A stretch of 64,000 nt of DNA from Dendrolimus kikuchii. Its lineage: Eukaryota; Arthropoda; Insecta; Lepidoptera; Lasiocampidae. The stretch lies in NCBI GenBank assembly GCA_019925095.2, contig CM034405.1:10488401-10552400 (forward strand). Reading direction: 5' to 3'. Positions within the stretch are counted from its first letter, which is position 1; every line of letters begins with the position of its first letter. The notes beneath the pieces are model-generated. The model was not told the DNA's origin. It saw only the letters and a list, made by a program, of their open reading frames with translations, and ran no database searches. Position numbers and translations under genes: made by a program. Positions 13,501 to 22,922 of the stretch are shown piece after piece.

Positions 13501-16500
13501 TCCGCTCCGAAAACGTCATTAATGTTGCGTGCCGCTTATGCCGTGTTGCTGCCACGACGGTACTCATATTCCATAATTACTCGAATATTTAACGTATCTA
13601 TGATGACGAAATAGATTCAAATGCGATGAAAATATACCGCTAATCAATAAACAAATAACTAATTGTGAAAAAAAACATGTTTTTTAAAATAAAATTAATT
13701 TGAAATTCGAATTCTTTGCCAAACAATTTCAATTTGAATTGGCCAGAACTAAATTTAAGCCGTAATAATAATCGTTTTATTGAAATTTAATTCAACAGTA
13801 TCAAACATACAGCTTTTTAACCGTAACACATAACATACGCACGTTATTTTCTTTACAATACGTGTGCGTATTTATTATTCTGTAGGGAATATCTAGAATG
13901 GCTAGAATATGGATTTTTTGCATATCAATACAATCGAATATACTAGATTTGGTCTAGTGTCGTTAAGAATTATGTTAAGGTCTTACACATCTAAATTAAG
14001 AATAAAGAATATGGTGATTTCAGTTCTCTTATGGTTTAGCAATAAATTATTTACAGTAAACCATCTATAATTATAATGTAACAAGAATGGTGTTTTACAT
14101 CATTAAAATTCTATTGTTTGTATTTTTTTCTGTTAAATTAAAACATAGATGATGTGGCATCAGCAAGCAATATTATATTAGGCATATCATTAATAATTAT
14201 GGGAAGTAAAAAATTATAATAGACCTTAAGTGGAGCCTTGTAGCCCACCCATCGTAATATCATTGTCATCAGATTTGACGATGTTAATTTCCAGACTGCA
14301 GTCACGTGAATATATTAAGCGGGGAGTTCCCTAGCCAATTAATCATCATGATAATGATCGGCAAGGGCTTATGATGAAAGTATAGCTTTTTTAATAACAA
14401 CCTTATCTAAACAGCAATAAGTAATTAGAAAACGAAGTCAAAGCCGTTTATATTCTGATAAGATGTTTTGACTGGTGTCCCAAAAACAAATAATTGCGTA
14501 CAAAAATCAAGATCTAACACTTATATGCTTTTCCAGGTACATGTTTGCTGCGGTCTCAGCACACAAATACATAATAGCGTTCTGTATTGGTGTAGAACTA
14601 CTAGCTGCGGGCACGAAACGATGGCTGTCTCTAGTCTACATTTTTACATTTTCATTTATGTCAGCCCTTGGTATTGGGATTGGTATATTGTTGGTTGGCG
14701 GTGCAGGAGCGGCGGAGGCGGGGCTTTATTCTGTTATCTTACAGGTTGGTATTTATCCAAACGTTTCAGTTACTGTAAAGCCAAATATATCTACAATAGA
14801 AATGGCTTATTGACAAATTACAAAGACGTTAAACAATCAATCTGACTGTGTCCGCCTGTGTAAACATTACACTCATTAACGTCCACTCATCATCATCCTA
14901 GGGTTAATCCTAGTTGCGTTTCGAATATCCACTCGGGAGCCAGACGATTTTCCTTGTTCTCACGGCCTTTGGTATCTCTCATTATAAGACCAACTAGCAC
15001 GTTAAGTTTCTAATGTCTTAATTGTACTTCTCAAAGTATAAAGACTTTTGTCTCAAATAATTTACAACATGAAATTGTATAATTACACATATCTGTATGT
15101 ACAGGGCCTCGCATGTGGAACTCTAGTCTACGTAGTGTTCTTTGAAGTGTGGAAACGCAGTAGTGGGTTACTTCAGTTCGTCTGCTCGCTATTCGGCTTC
15201 GCTGTCATGTTCTCTCTTGAACTTATTGTGGATCTTGGTGAGTTTTGTATTGTAATCGATATATCTATAATATTATAACATTTTAAACATGCCGTGTCTG
15301 TACGTTGATGCAATTTAAAAAAAAAACAACTAGATTAGACTATATCGGGTTATAAGCTTGCCCTGTACTAAACCGAAAATATGTATAAGTACATATAATT
15401 CTGAATATCTTTTGTTCCTACAGTTTTCTAAAAAAAACCACTAGTTTTTGAGATATGGAGGTTCAAAGATTTCATTAAAAGATTGGTCGCGCAACCCTGG
15501 TAAACAGCTGTGAAGTTATTTGGGGTCACGAAAATAGTAGGCGAGTTAAGGTTCATAGAGTCATAACAATCGATAAAGTATGAATTGGATCAGGGGTCTA
15601 ATTCTACTATTTCAATTTCTTGGCGTTGTGAAGTTATTCAAAGCACGATTCCATTGCGATAAAGTTAAAAATTCGTATTCTTCTAAGTCCACAATATCTT
15701 CTCGGTATCGTTTCGCGCGGAACAATAGTAGAAAAAGTTGGTATTACCCTTAGCAGAAATGGCGTTAGCCGAAATGAATATTGAAAAGCTACCAAAACTT
15801 TAAACAATTATTTCGCTTAAAAATATTTATAAAGATAAGAGTGGCGTGTTACGAGTATGCCATCCACCAAAATCAGTAAAACTACGATTGGGAGGATAGT
15901 GTCCGGCGATTTTGACGACATAGTAATAGCAAAATTGGGCCCTAGATCTGATCCGCAACTAATGCAAAGGCTGATCGAGTGTAAATGTTTATCGATAACG
16001 ATGGACATTTGGTTGATATCGATAATCTGCTGGTCATAGCAATCAAACATTTTGAGCTCTTGGTAGCTACTACTATTCTAAATTTCCAAAGGCTACTTTA
16101 CTATTCTAAATTACCATAATAGGGAAGATTAAGATTATGCCGAATACTAAATAATAAAGTCGTAGTTTATTGGTTAATACATATTTTTCGCATATAGTTA
16201 CAATTACCATGTGATAACGTTGGAGGAAACATAGTAAGGAAACATTCACATCGAGGTTAGGCTCTCACTCGGCAATGCAAAGCTTATGGGGCTGTAATGA
16301 AGTAATAGATAAAATGTGGAACTTGTTCTGCGCGGTGTTGGATATAAACTGATTTTTGTTAACTTTTAACAACAGTCAATTTTCGGAACCACTAGCACAG
16401 AGCCTAAACTAATTCACTCAAGCAAAGTAGCATTTGACGAAACTAAACACATTTTAAAATGATTACTAATTGTCTGTCTCACATGCTTATTTATGTATAA

Positions 16501-16543
16501 TGTTTCATTACGTATTGGTTTTTATTTTCTTTCAGTTTTATAA
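1293..16543 (+). CDS. ZIP-family (SLC39, ZIP1/2/3-like) zinc/iron transporter, five coding exons
   Basis: Predicted membrane metal importer of about 334 residues. Spliced from 1293-1554, 8306-8699, 14537-14744, 15105-15237 and 16536-16543; all junctions are GT/AG and phases match (1, 2, 0, 1). Exon 1 gives membrane helices 1 and 2 (start ATG at 1293; a hydrophobic run begins near residue 14). Exon 2 gives helix 3, a cytosolic loop with a few histidines (SHRHS, NNGHSHL) and helix 4 with [12 protein letters not shown], the histidine/glutamate metal-binding signature of ZIP proteins. Exon 3 carries helix 5 with the [13 protein letters not shown] motif, the second half of the binuclear metal site, and a glycine-rich helix 6. 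Exon 4 gives helices 7-8. Family and fold are firm; the substrate (zinc versus iron) is family inference. The His loop is short compared with zinc-specialised ZIPs. The neighbour SNAP-25 is convergent and unrelated in function. The only weak part is the two-codon last exon. Confidence 0.88.
2139..2346 (-). repeat. Interspersed repeat family A
   Basis: Reverse-complement matches 8765-9060 and 58441-58725: shared blocks include the CTCTAGACCA-type segment (here CTTGAGTATGCCGCC on +), the GGAAAGTGGTTACCATCGC-like block and a CAGACAGACGG end. Dispersed, non-coding. Possibly a SINE or Helitron-like family; class not settled. Confidence 0.6.
2776..3170 (-). repeat. Interspersed repeat family C
   Basis: Same family as 10310-10770 in the opposite orientation: shared end CTAGGATATGC...CGACTTCGTCCAC, then GAAATTCCC, a GATACAAA block and ACAACTACAAACCGCT. 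The terminal GACTTCGTCC motif is typical of the 3' tails of insect non-LTR elements; that assignment is inferred. Confidence 0.6.
3635..3725 (+). repeat. Family B repeat fragment
   Basis: The block AAAGTGGGCCATCGGA followed by ACGATTAGCACAAGGCTAAT matches 52640-52710 and, in part, 46090-46140. Only the 3' part of the family is present. Confidence 0.55.
3879..3928. repeat. Perfect 22-bp-arm hairpin
   Basis: 3879-3900 is the exact reverse complement of 3907-3928; the loop is GGTAAG. Confidence 0.85.
3970..4387 (-). pseudogene. LINE reverse-transcriptase C-terminal fragment
   Basis: On the - strand, 4387 to 4154 reads through a segment with [20 protein letters not shown] and VRTAKKWN, then [13 protein letters not shown], the C-terminal tail that I recognise from jockey-type insect LINEs. 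GC-rich 3' sequence continues to about 3970. The 5' part is absent, as expected for a truncated LINE insertion. No intact enzyme. Confidence 0.65.
4682..4760 (+). repeat. tRNA-derived SINE head fragment
   Basis: TAGCTCACTGG (A-box-like, 4706) and GGTTCGATTCC (B box, about 4733) lie in order, but closer together than in a real tRNA, and no acceptor stem can be formed. It is a SINE remnant and not a tRNA gene. Confidence 0.5.
5320..5400 (+). repeat. Small interspersed repeat, pair of 37170-37245
   Basis: A TATGTCAAATTT block followed about 20 bases on by AAATGAACAGTCGGT and ATATAGGAACC is shared in reverse complement with 37170-37245. Class unknown. Confidence 0.5.
6010..6420. repeat. Lepidopteran-type interspersed repeat
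   Basis: The block AGACGTCCTACTGCTGGGCT followed by AGGGCCTCCC is a motif that I know as very common in lepidopteran genomic sequence. The following 350 bases are GC-richer than the surroundings and non-coding, and are probably the same element. Confidence 0.5.
6440..6716 (-). repeat. tRNA-derived SINE
   Basis: Read on - from 6716: TAGCTTAGTGT (A box) then GTTTCGAATCC (B box), followed by an unrelated body that runs to about 6440. The order fits a tRNA-headed SINE with decayed promoter boxes. Confidence 0.55.
7862..8010 (-). repeat. Interspersed repeat (LINE-tail type)
   Basis: On - it reads CTTGGGGTACAAA...CGCGGACGGAGGAG...TATAGAGAGGGAGT, a segment that I recognise as recurrent in lepidopteran intergenic DNA. 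No coding capacity of its own. Confidence 0.4.
8306..8699 (+). CDS. ZIP transporter coding exon 2
   Basis: Acceptor TTACAG|AT completes GAT (Asp); 130 full codons; donor TG|GTAAGTG leaves phase 2. Encodes helix 3, the His-containing loop and helix 4 with the H-x-x-x-E metal site ([11 protein letters not shown]). Confidence 0.88.
8765..9070 (+). repeat. Interspersed repeat family A, fuller copy
   Basis: Contains GCATACTCTAGACCATGGG, TGGTAGCCATC and GGGCAAATGCCTTACCACC, matching 58610-58680 almost base for base. Runs from a CAGCAGACAGG end to a GCCCGGTCGCAGG end. Confidence 0.65.
9995..10100. repeat. Repeat remnant with pyrimidine-rich blocks
   Basis: GGGGGCCTCCATTAATTA ... CGACCCTCCCTGG ... 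CCCCCTCCCCATCC resembles a dispersed motif (CCATTAATTACGT then CCCTCCCCC) that I associate with insect repeats. Class unknown. Confidence 0.35.
10310..10770 (+). repeat. Interspersed repeat family C
   Basis: Same family as 2776-3170, opposite orientation, ending GACGAAGTCGGGGGCATATCC. A short segment just before it (10250-10320, TATAATATTATAA...GCCGTGTCT) recurs at 15270-15340. Confidence 0.6.
11357..12103 (+). pseudogene. Truncated LINE, reverse-transcriptase C-terminal part
   Basis: In one frame to 11914: [17 protein letters not shown], then [18 protein letters not shown] and SYGLSSYG, the post-catalytic end of jockey/CR1-type LINE reverse transcriptases (the YLG-W-H-I signature). A 3' UTR with TTTATT repeats follows and ends in an A-run near 12091-12103. 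5'-truncated; frame open over about 185 residues, so insertion is not very old. Confidence 0.75.
12615..13565 (-). pseudogene. Decayed mariner transposase
   Basis: On - from 13565: an N-terminal part with FDLKNQPRGRPK-like remnants, [17 protein letters not shown] (paired-type helix-turn-helix) and KWVPHEL, then [18 protein letters not shown] with the first catalytic Asp, KVMVTVWW, then after frameshifts HDNVRPHT (second Asp) and a C-terminal [14 protein letters not shown] part near 12640-12720. Many frameshifts and stops. The [12 protein letters not shown] region suggests the cecropia/Hsmar1-like branch; that is recall, not alignment. Confidence 0.75.
14537..14744 (+). CDS. ZIP transporter coding exon 3
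   Basis: Acceptor TTCCAG|G completes TGG (Trp) and 69 codons follow; donor TTACAG|GTTGGT, phase 0. Carries [17 protein letters not shown] (helix 5, second half of the metal site) and a glycine-rich [18 protein letters not shown] (helix 6). Confidence 0.88.
14745..15104. other. ZIP intron 3
   Basis: 360 bases; no gene. Nothing beyond a possible repeat-like segment near 14880-14980. Confidence 0.5.
15105..15237 (+). CDS. ZIP transporter coding exon 4
   Basis: Acceptor TGTACAG|GGC; 44 codons ending ELIVDL plus one base; donor CTTG|GTGAGT. Encodes helix 7 ([12 protein letters not shown]) and helix 8. Read-through of the donor would add 13 codons before a stop at 15276, a possible retained-intron end. 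Confidence 0.85.
15238..16535. other. ZIP intron 4
   Basis: 1.3 kb, no recognised gene. A 60-codon ATG frame at 15857-16039 has no family that I recognise and is probably chance. A small repeat shared with 10250-10320 lies at 15270-15340. Confidence 0.5.
16536..16543 (+). CDS. Candidate ZIP terminal coding exon (two codons and stop)
   Basis: TTTTCTTTCAG|TTTTATAA: after the phase-1 donor of exon 4, G|TT TTA TAA gives Val-Leu-stop. A strong pyrimidine tract supports the acceptor, but eight coding bases are too few to identify by content, and no clear polyadenylation signal follows. Confidence 0.45.
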
Positions 16544-16849
16544 GACAACGGAAATCCAGTGAAATTGACTCGACTGAAAATAGTAAACTACGATTTGGAT
16601 AGGGAGGTTAGTCAAAACAACTAAAAGATATTTAAAATCTAGATACTCTTTAGTCCTATTTTTATTTTGTACAAAAGTAACAATTTTGTTTTGTAATATT
16701 GATTATTGGGTGCGAATCGTAAAAAAAATAGACTTATAGCCAGAGTCTTGAAAGTACAATTTATATAGAAGTTGAATATATATTATTAAGAAATGCTAAG
16801 CAATATTATTAAAATGTAAGAAGTTTGTAATTGTAATGTATATATATAT

Positions 16850-17146
16850 AACCTAAATTCCTTTTGTCCTTTTAAACCATTCCCTTTCCATAAACTCGGC
16901 AAACACAAAAAAAAACTAAAAGAGGAAACCCCGAAGATGTCAAGAGATGGCGCCATCTGTATGCGCGGTCGACTGCAAAACGTCAAGGCTGTCAAGTTAA
17001 ATTCTCTCTCTCTCAACCGACACGTACGTGCGCAAAAAACCGAAAAATATTTCAAAACTATAAAAACTGTGCGGGGTCCAGGTGCGAGGATCAAAGCCGG
17101 GTAAGTCCCTTTTCCTTCCTTGCCCTCACATATCACACAATAAAAT
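16850..17146 (+). repeat. 5' LTR of the BEL/Pao element
   Basis: 297 bp matching the 3' LTR except one C/A difference near 16895. Includes a CTCTCTCTCTC tract and GGGTAAGTCC. Lacks the TGT start seen at the 3' LTR. Confidence 0.9.
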
Positions 17147-17390
17147 ATTTACCATATTTTGTGGTTACTTCGAGCGCGAATGTCTTATGGGTTTTTTGGG
17201 TTCAATTTCATAAGAAAACTCCAATATACAGTTTCATTTCATTGCACACATTTTCTAAAATCAATATTCAATCATAGTTTAACGTTTTCCAAGTGTAAAT
17301 TACTTGTATTTCATCAATCTATGCTTAAAGAAAAAATTTCATATCTACCTACTTAAATTTTAGTACTAATCGTTTTATATTACAATTACA

Positions 17391-20300
17391 ATGGCTCCAA
17401 ACGAGAACTCGCAATTATTACTTCTTACTACGCGAAAAGAATACATATTTCGTGAAATACAAATATTATACGATTTATCGAATGATATTTTAATAAAAAA
17501 TAAAACTGGTATAGGAACATTTAAAAGTAGATACAAACGTATTGAATCTATTCGTTTAGAATTCATAGAGGTAGTGAACGAAATTAATCAGTTAATCCTA
17601 AAAATGGATCCAGAACAAACAATTGACTACAAATGTGTAGAATCTTTCGATACATTGTACTATGCCGTTCATGCCGCAGCGCACGAATTATTGCCGTCCG
17701 CGTCGCCCGTGGATCGAAGTGGCGGCACCGGCGCGCTAGCCTCCGCCAGCGCGGGAACAGATGCAAAGTTAAAACCTAGCGCTCAAGCAAGGCTACCTAA
17801 AATTGAATTGCCCAAATTTGATGGAAACATAGAATTATGGCAAACATTTTATGATACATTCTTATCACTTATACACGATAACATAAACTTGTCTGCTATC
17901 GAAAAATTCCATTACCTATTGTCTAGCCTTTCAGGATCAGCCTTGTCGGTGGCCAAGGGGGTGCCAGTAACAGCAAACAATTATAGCATAGTTTTTGATG
18001 CTCTTATTAACCGTTTTCAAAATAAACGTATATTGGCAACTAATTATTTAAATAAAATTTGTAATTATCCAACAATGAAATTTTGTAACTTAAATGAATT
18101 GAGAAACATGACTAGTGTACTATATGAATCAGCTAATGCTCTCAAGGCTATTGGTATCCCAGACTTAGGTGAATTCATTTTATTTTATTTAGCTTCATGC
18201 AACCTGGATAATGATACCCGTAAACGTTTTGAATCTCAAAACTTTGAACAACTTCCCACTTTTGAGAATTTACTAAGTTTTTTACAAAGCTATGTCAAGA
18301 TATTGGAGGCAAGTGAACCTAGTGTTACACGAACACAACACATGATCAATCCGCAAAGGATTCAGCAGCGAACACCTAACTATAGAAATGCAGACACTCG
18401 TACCAGGACTTACAATCAAGAAAAACGTTCTGTGTCTTTGCCAGTTAATGCAGATACGTATTCAGATTCGAACACAATTAATGTGGATTCACATACATAC
18501 CCAGGGCCGTACTTGGATTGTATGACACCTGAAAACACAGGGCCGTACTTGGATTCCATGTCATATTCTAATACAGGTCCGTACTTCGACTCCATATTAT
18601 GTAACACTACAGGGCCGCACTCTGATTTTGAACCATACCAAGAAGCAAACCCAAATTATAATTTGACAGGTGAGTGCCCACCTACGGGGACGTACTCAGC
18701 TGCAGTTTCATATAATATCAATAAATTTCCTGACTGTGTTTGTTGTGGTTTTTCTCATCATGGTATTTATAAATGCCCATTATTTTATGCTTACAATTTA
18801 ATGGGTCGGAAAAAACTTGTTGCGGCAAAACAACTTTGCACTAACTGTCTACGTCCAAACCACAGTGTTGATAAGTGCCAGTCAAAATCTAATTGTACTA
18901 AGTGTAATGCACGCCACCATTCTTTGTTGCATGAATCCCATCCAGTGATTGCCGCAACTAGTAAGTCCAGTAGTGAATCAGAACCCTCTTCTCTGCCATT
19001 AAACTCCGCGGTTACTATGAACTCCATGAGCACTAGTGCATACGTCGGCGATAGTCTGGCAATGGTAATTCTCGGTACATGTAGAGTACGCGTGCGTGGT
19101 CCGGGCGGGACCCTGAAAATTCGTGCCCTTATTGATAGCGGGGCGCAAGACTGCTTTATGACAACCGCTTGCGCAAGGCGTCTCGGTTTACCCATTCGAC
19201 GATGTAATATTACCGTGGCTGGCTTAGGTCAAAACGCCGTGCATAAAATTCAGGGAATAACATCATGTTCAGTACAGCCACAAGATGTTGATAATCCAAG
19301 TTTTCATATTAACCCAATCATTATGGATACAATAACTAATAAGATGCCGTCTATAGAAATAACTCCTGATGTTCGAAAATCATGTAAGCATTTGGTATTT
19401 GCTGACGAAGAATTTGATAAACCGAACGATATTGATCTTCTTCTGGGTGCGGAATTATTTCACGAATTCTACGATGGGCGTCGTCTGGAATTGGGTCCTG
19501 GTCTCCCAGTTGCATTACATAGTGTGTTTGGCTGGGTGATCACTGGTAAATTGGAGTCAAGTCATCGACCGCCACATAATACAACCTCTTCGCTTTTAAC
19601 CACACTTGCCCTTGACCAGACAATAAAGCGATTTTGGGAAATTGAAGAACCACCGGTGGCAGAAATTAAAAACCCGGATGATGAAAAATGTGAGCAGTTG
19701 TATTCCAAGTTAGTGACTCGGAATCCAGATGGTAGATACGTAGTTCCGATATTGCTTAAGGAACCTACTGACGTCTTAGGAAACTCGTATACTTCATCCT
19801 TAAAACGTCTATTCAATCTTGAGAGACGGTTCGTGCATAATAGAGAGTTGAAAGAAAATTATATTAACTTTATGCGGGAATATTCTAATTTAGACCACAT
19901 GAAACTCGTCGAGCGACCCATGCGTACCTCAAACATCATACCTCATCATTGTGTCGTGAGACCAGATAGTTCTACTACAAAGCTCAGAGTTGTATTTGAT
20001 GGTAGCGCGAAGACTTCAAATGGCAAAGCACTAAATGATCTCGTTTATATTGGCCCAAAACTTCAAAATGACATAGTGGATATAGTCACAAAGTTTAGAA
20101 TTCCAAAAGTTGTGTTTACAGCGGATATTTCAAAAATGTACCGAAATATTCAACTAAGACCTGAAGATCGAATCTATCAGCATATCCTATGGCGTGATTC
20201 CTCAAATGATCCTGTTAGTGAATTCGAACTTACCACGGTTACATATGGCGTGAGTAGTTCGCCTTATTTAGCCATTCGCACTTTACATCAACTAGCGGAT

Positions 20301-22922
20301 GACCATGGAGCGCAATGGCCTCAAGCGGCTGCCATTCTTAAACACGATACATTCATGGATGATATTACTGCTGGAGCGCCTTCTTTGGAAGAAGCTGTTA
20401 AATTAAAAACAGAACTGGTTGACTTACTAGATTGTGGAAAGTTTGAGCTAAGAAAATGGAGTAGCAATTCACTAGAATTTTTATCTGAATTACCAATAGA
20501 CCACTGCCAAATACCGAAGCCCTTTTGTGATGAAAGCAATCAACATACCCTTAAAATACTTGGCATCCAGTGGGATCCCTGCCAAGATCGGTTTACTTAT
20601 ACAATGTCAGAATTGGACAAGAAATGTACGAAACGCATAATTTTGTCCAACATCGCTCGTATTTATGACCCTCTTGGTTGGTTGACACCAGTAGTACTTA
20701 TAGCAAAGTTGTTAATGCAACAACTCTGGCGACTTCAGTTGCAATGGGATGAGCCTGTTCCTAATGAAATTCAACTACAGTGGCTAAATTTTTGTTCCGA
20801 ATTACAAAATCTACATAAAGTTCAGATCCCTCGTAGAATTATTACTTCCACTACAACCAGCTTCGAACTTATTGGCTTTAGCGATGGCTCCATGAAGGCT
20901 TATGGGTGCTGTATTTATTTGCGCTCATCAGATTCCATCAGAACGCTCTCTCACTTGCTTATCGCCAAGTCTAGAGTCGCACCGTTGAAGTTACTAACCG
21001 TTAACCGCTTGGAACTTCTTGGCGCAGTATTGTTAGCTCGTGTCTTGAAACATATGTTTCAGTTGCTTCACCCACTAATTGCAATTTCTAAAGTGACCGC
21101 GTTCACAGACAGTAGTACTGTGTTAAGTTGGCTACATATTCCTCCATATAAGCTGAAGACGTTTGTTTCGCATCGTGTCATTAAGGTTGTTGACAATATA
21201 GGAATAGAAAACTGGCAACATGTTTCTTCGCATGACAATCCTGCAGATTTGTGTAGCCGAGGTTCGAGCTGCTCAGAAATCGTATCGTCTTCAACCTGGT
21301 GGAATGGGCCGAAATGGCTAATCAATGATGTTGAGAGTTGGCCAGTTCAAAAACAATATATATCAATGGATAACATACCAGAACTCAAGAAACCATCTAA
21401 TACATCGCTTGTCCTTGTCAATTCAGAAGAGACTACCTTCATTTCAAATATGCTAGACAGAAGTTCATCGTTTTCACGTACAAAGCGCGTTATAGCTTGG
21501 TGTCTACGCTTTATTAACAACGCAAAATGCAATAAATTAGCGCGCATTACTTCTGGATTGACTACTGATGAACTAGAAGTGGCACTTCGGATACTAGTAA
21601 AAACAGAACAAACCAAAGGGTTTTCTGAAGAAATTAATTACATCAAGAGGCAGGCAAACTGTAGCCGTGCTATACAGAAACTTAATCCTTATATCGATGA
21701 AATGGGTCTTCTACGAGTAGGTGGGCGACTTAAAAACTCTTGTTTACCACAAACTGCGATTAATCCTTTGCTATTACCTAAATCGTCTCGTCTGTCTTTA
21801 TTGTTGATTGACTATTTTCATCGACTTTATTTACATTGTGGACCCCGTACTTTACAATCCCTGATACTGAGGAAATTTTGGATATTGGGTATCCGCAATT
21901 TGATTCGCTCGCGTTTGTCGAAATGTGTAACATGTTTCAAGGTCAATCCAAAAATTAATCATCCTTTGATGGGAGACTTACCACCTTCTAGAGTTCAACC
22001 TTCAAGATGCTTTCAAAATATCGGAATCGATTTTGCAGGACCATTTTATGTTAAGGAAAGTCGTAGACGAAACGCTCGTATTAACAAAGCATATATCTGT
22101 GTGATAGTATGTTTGGCAGTTAAGGCCATACACATAGAGGTCGTTTCGGATTTGTCGACCCCTGCCTTCATCGCAGCTCTAGATCGATTCGTGTCCCGTC
22201 GTGGCCTCTGCAATCAGATCGTATCAGATTGTGGTACGAACTTTGTAGGAGCTCAGCGGTACTTGAGTGAAGTTAATCATTTTTTAGTAAATTCTCAAGA
22301 AGAAATCTGTGAGAATTTGGCAAAACGTCAAATCATTTGGAATTTTAATCCTCCCACGGGGAGTCACTTTGGTGGAATATTTGAAAGTGGTGTAAAATCA
22401 ATAAAATATCACTTAAAACGTGTAGTGGGTTTACAGGTACTTACCTTCGAAGAATTGAGTACAGTAGTTACAAAAATTGAAGCTGTCCTAAATTCACGTC
22501 CACTTTGTGTGATATCTTCGGATCCTAATGAAGTTGATGTTCTGACACCTGGTCATTTTCTGACTGGAGGTCCGTTAGTGGCTCTACCTGAACCTCCATT
22601 GGAAAAAAAACACATATCTGCTCGTGAGCGATGGCAAATGGTACAAAAAATTACTCAATGTTTTTGGCGTATTTGGCAACGGGATTACCTTCATACCCTC
22701 CAGCAAAGATTAAAATGGTTCCATGATCAGGAAAATTTAAAAATTGGAGATGTAGTAGCGATTGTGGATCAAAATATTTCTCCGCTAGAATGGCGTCTAG
22801 GAAAAGTAGTTGCTATTCATCCTGGTTCGGACGGTATAGTACGTGTTGTTACACTACGCACTGAAAAGGGCATTTTAAAACGACCGGTTGTAAAAGTATG
22901 TCCCTTGCCTCTATCCGATTAA
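17391..22922 (+). CDS. BEL/Pao Gag-Pol polyprotein, intact
   Basis: 1843 codons without a stop. Order seen: Gag-like region with KIELPKFDGNIELWQTFYD at about residue 136; four 12-residue repeats near 371-418; three CCHC-type zinc knuckles near 449, 483 and 502; aspartic protease ALIDSGAQDC near 578; reverse transcriptase with RVVFDGSAKTSNG (about 866), FTADISKMYRNIQL (907) and the catalytic FMDDI (987); RNase H with FSDGS (1163) and FTDSS (1238); integrase with an HHCC finger (about 1470-1515), GIDFAGPF (1545), VSDCGTNF (1610) and GSHFGGIFE with the catalytic Glu (1660); a C-terminal domain to the stop. All catalytic residues are present, and this together with near-identical LTRs suggests recent or continuing activity. 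ATG at 17391 is the first in the frame. Confidence 0.95.
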   Translation: MAPNENSQLLLLTTRKEYIFREIQILYDLSNDILIKNKTGIGTFKSRYKRIESIRLEFIEVVNEINQLILKMDPEQTIDYKCVESFDTLYYAVHAAAHELLPSASPVDRSGGTGALASASAGTDAKLKPSAQARLPKIELPKFDGNIELWQTFYDTFLSLIHDNINLSAIEKFHYLLSSLSGSALSVAKGVPVTANNYSIVFDALINRFQNKRILATNYLNKICNYPTMKFCNLNELRNMTSVLYESANALKAIGIPDLGEFILFYLASCNLDNDTRKRFESQNFEQLPTFENLLSFLQSYVKILEASEPSVTRTQHMINPQRIQQRTPNYRNADTRTRTYNQEKRSVSLPVNADTYSDSNTINVDSHTYPGPYLDCMTPENTGPYLDSMSYSNTGPYFDSILCNTTGPHSDFEPYQEANPNYNLTGECPPTGTYSAAVSYNINKFPDCVCCGFSHHGIYKCPLFYAYNLMGRKKLVAAKQLCTNCLRPNHSVDKCQSKSNCTKCNARHHSLLHESHPVIAATSKSSSESEPSSLPLNSAVTMNSMSTSAYVGDSLAMVILGTCRVRVRGPGGTLKIRALIDSGAQDCFMTTACARRLGLPIRRCNITVAGLGQNAVHKIQGITSCSVQPQDVDNPSFHINPIIMDTITNKMPSIEITPDVRKSCKHLVFADEEFDKPNDIDLLLGAELFHEFYDGRRLELGPGLPVALHSVFGWVITGKLESSHRPPHNTTSSLLTTLALDQTIKRFWEIEEPPVAEIKNPDDEKCEQLYSKLVTRNPDGRYVVPILLKEPTDVLGNSYTSSLKRLFNLERRFVHNRELKENYINFMREYSNLDHMKLVERPMRTSNIIPHHCVVRPDSSTTKLRVVFDGSAKTSNGKALNDLVYIGPKLQNDIVDIVTKFRIPKVVFTADISKMYRNIQLRPEDRIYQHILWRDSSNDPVSEFELTTVTYGVSSSPYLAIRTLHQLADDHGAQWPQAAAILKHDTFMDDITAGAPSLEEAVKLKTELVDLLDCGKFELRKWSSNSLEFLSELPIDHCQIPKPFCDESNQHTLKILGIQWDPCQDRFTYTMSELDKKCTKRIILSNIARIYDPLGWLTPVVLIAKLLMQQLWRLQLQWDEPVPNEIQLQWLNFCSELQNLHKVQIPRRIITSTTTSFELIGFSDGSMKAYGCCIYLRSSDSIRTLSHLLIAKSRVAPLKLLTVNRLELLGAVLLARVLKHMFQLLHPLIAISKVTAFTDSSTVLSWLHIPPYKLKTFVSHRVIKVVDNIGIENWQHVSSHDNPADLCSRGSSCSEIVSSSTWWNGPKWLINDVESWPVQKQYISMDNIPELKKPSNTSLVLVNSEETTFISNMLDRSSSFSRTKRVIAWCLRFINNAKCNKLARITSGLTTDELEVALRILVKTEQTKGFSEEINYIKRQANCSRAIQKLNPYIDEMGLLRVGGRLKNSCLPQTAINPLLLPKSSRLSLLLIDYFHRLYLHCGPRTLQSLILRKFWILGIRNLIRSRLSKCVTCFKVNPKINHPLMGDLPPSRVQPSRCFQNIGIDFAGPFYVKESRRRNARINKAYICVIVCLAVKAIHIEVVSDLSTPAFIAALDRFVSRRGLCNQIVSDCGTNFVGAQRYLSEVNHFLVNSQEEICENLAKRQIIWNFNPPTGSHFGGIFESGVKSIKYHLKRVVGLQVLTFEELSTVVTKIEAVLNSRPLCVISSDPNEVDVLTPGHFLTGGPLVALPEPPLEKKHISARERWQMVQKITQCFWRIWQRDYLHTLQQRLKWFHDQENLKIGDVVAIVDQNISPLEWRLGKVVAIHPGSDGIVRVVTLRTEKGILKRPVVKVCPLPLSD
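18502..18645 (+). repeat. Four 36-bp tandem repeats inside Gag
   Basis: CAGGGCCGTACTTGGATT-type units start at 18502, 18538, 18574 and 18610, exactly 36 bp apart; protein units read TGPYLDSMSYSN and variants. The fourth unit is more diverged. Confidence 0.85.

Larger units (their letters stand above)
8700..14536. other. ZIP intron 2, repeat-filled
   Basis: 5.8 kb. Holds a family A repeat, family C repeat, LINE remnant, decayed mariner and small repeats; between about 9080 and 9990 and between 13700 and 14500 I see only AT-rich sequence with no recognisable element. Confidence 0.55.

Noticed and set aside
15857..16039. 60-codon ATG frame in ZIP intron 4
   Set aside because: No family features, no splice context and surrounded by AT-rich intron; probably chance.
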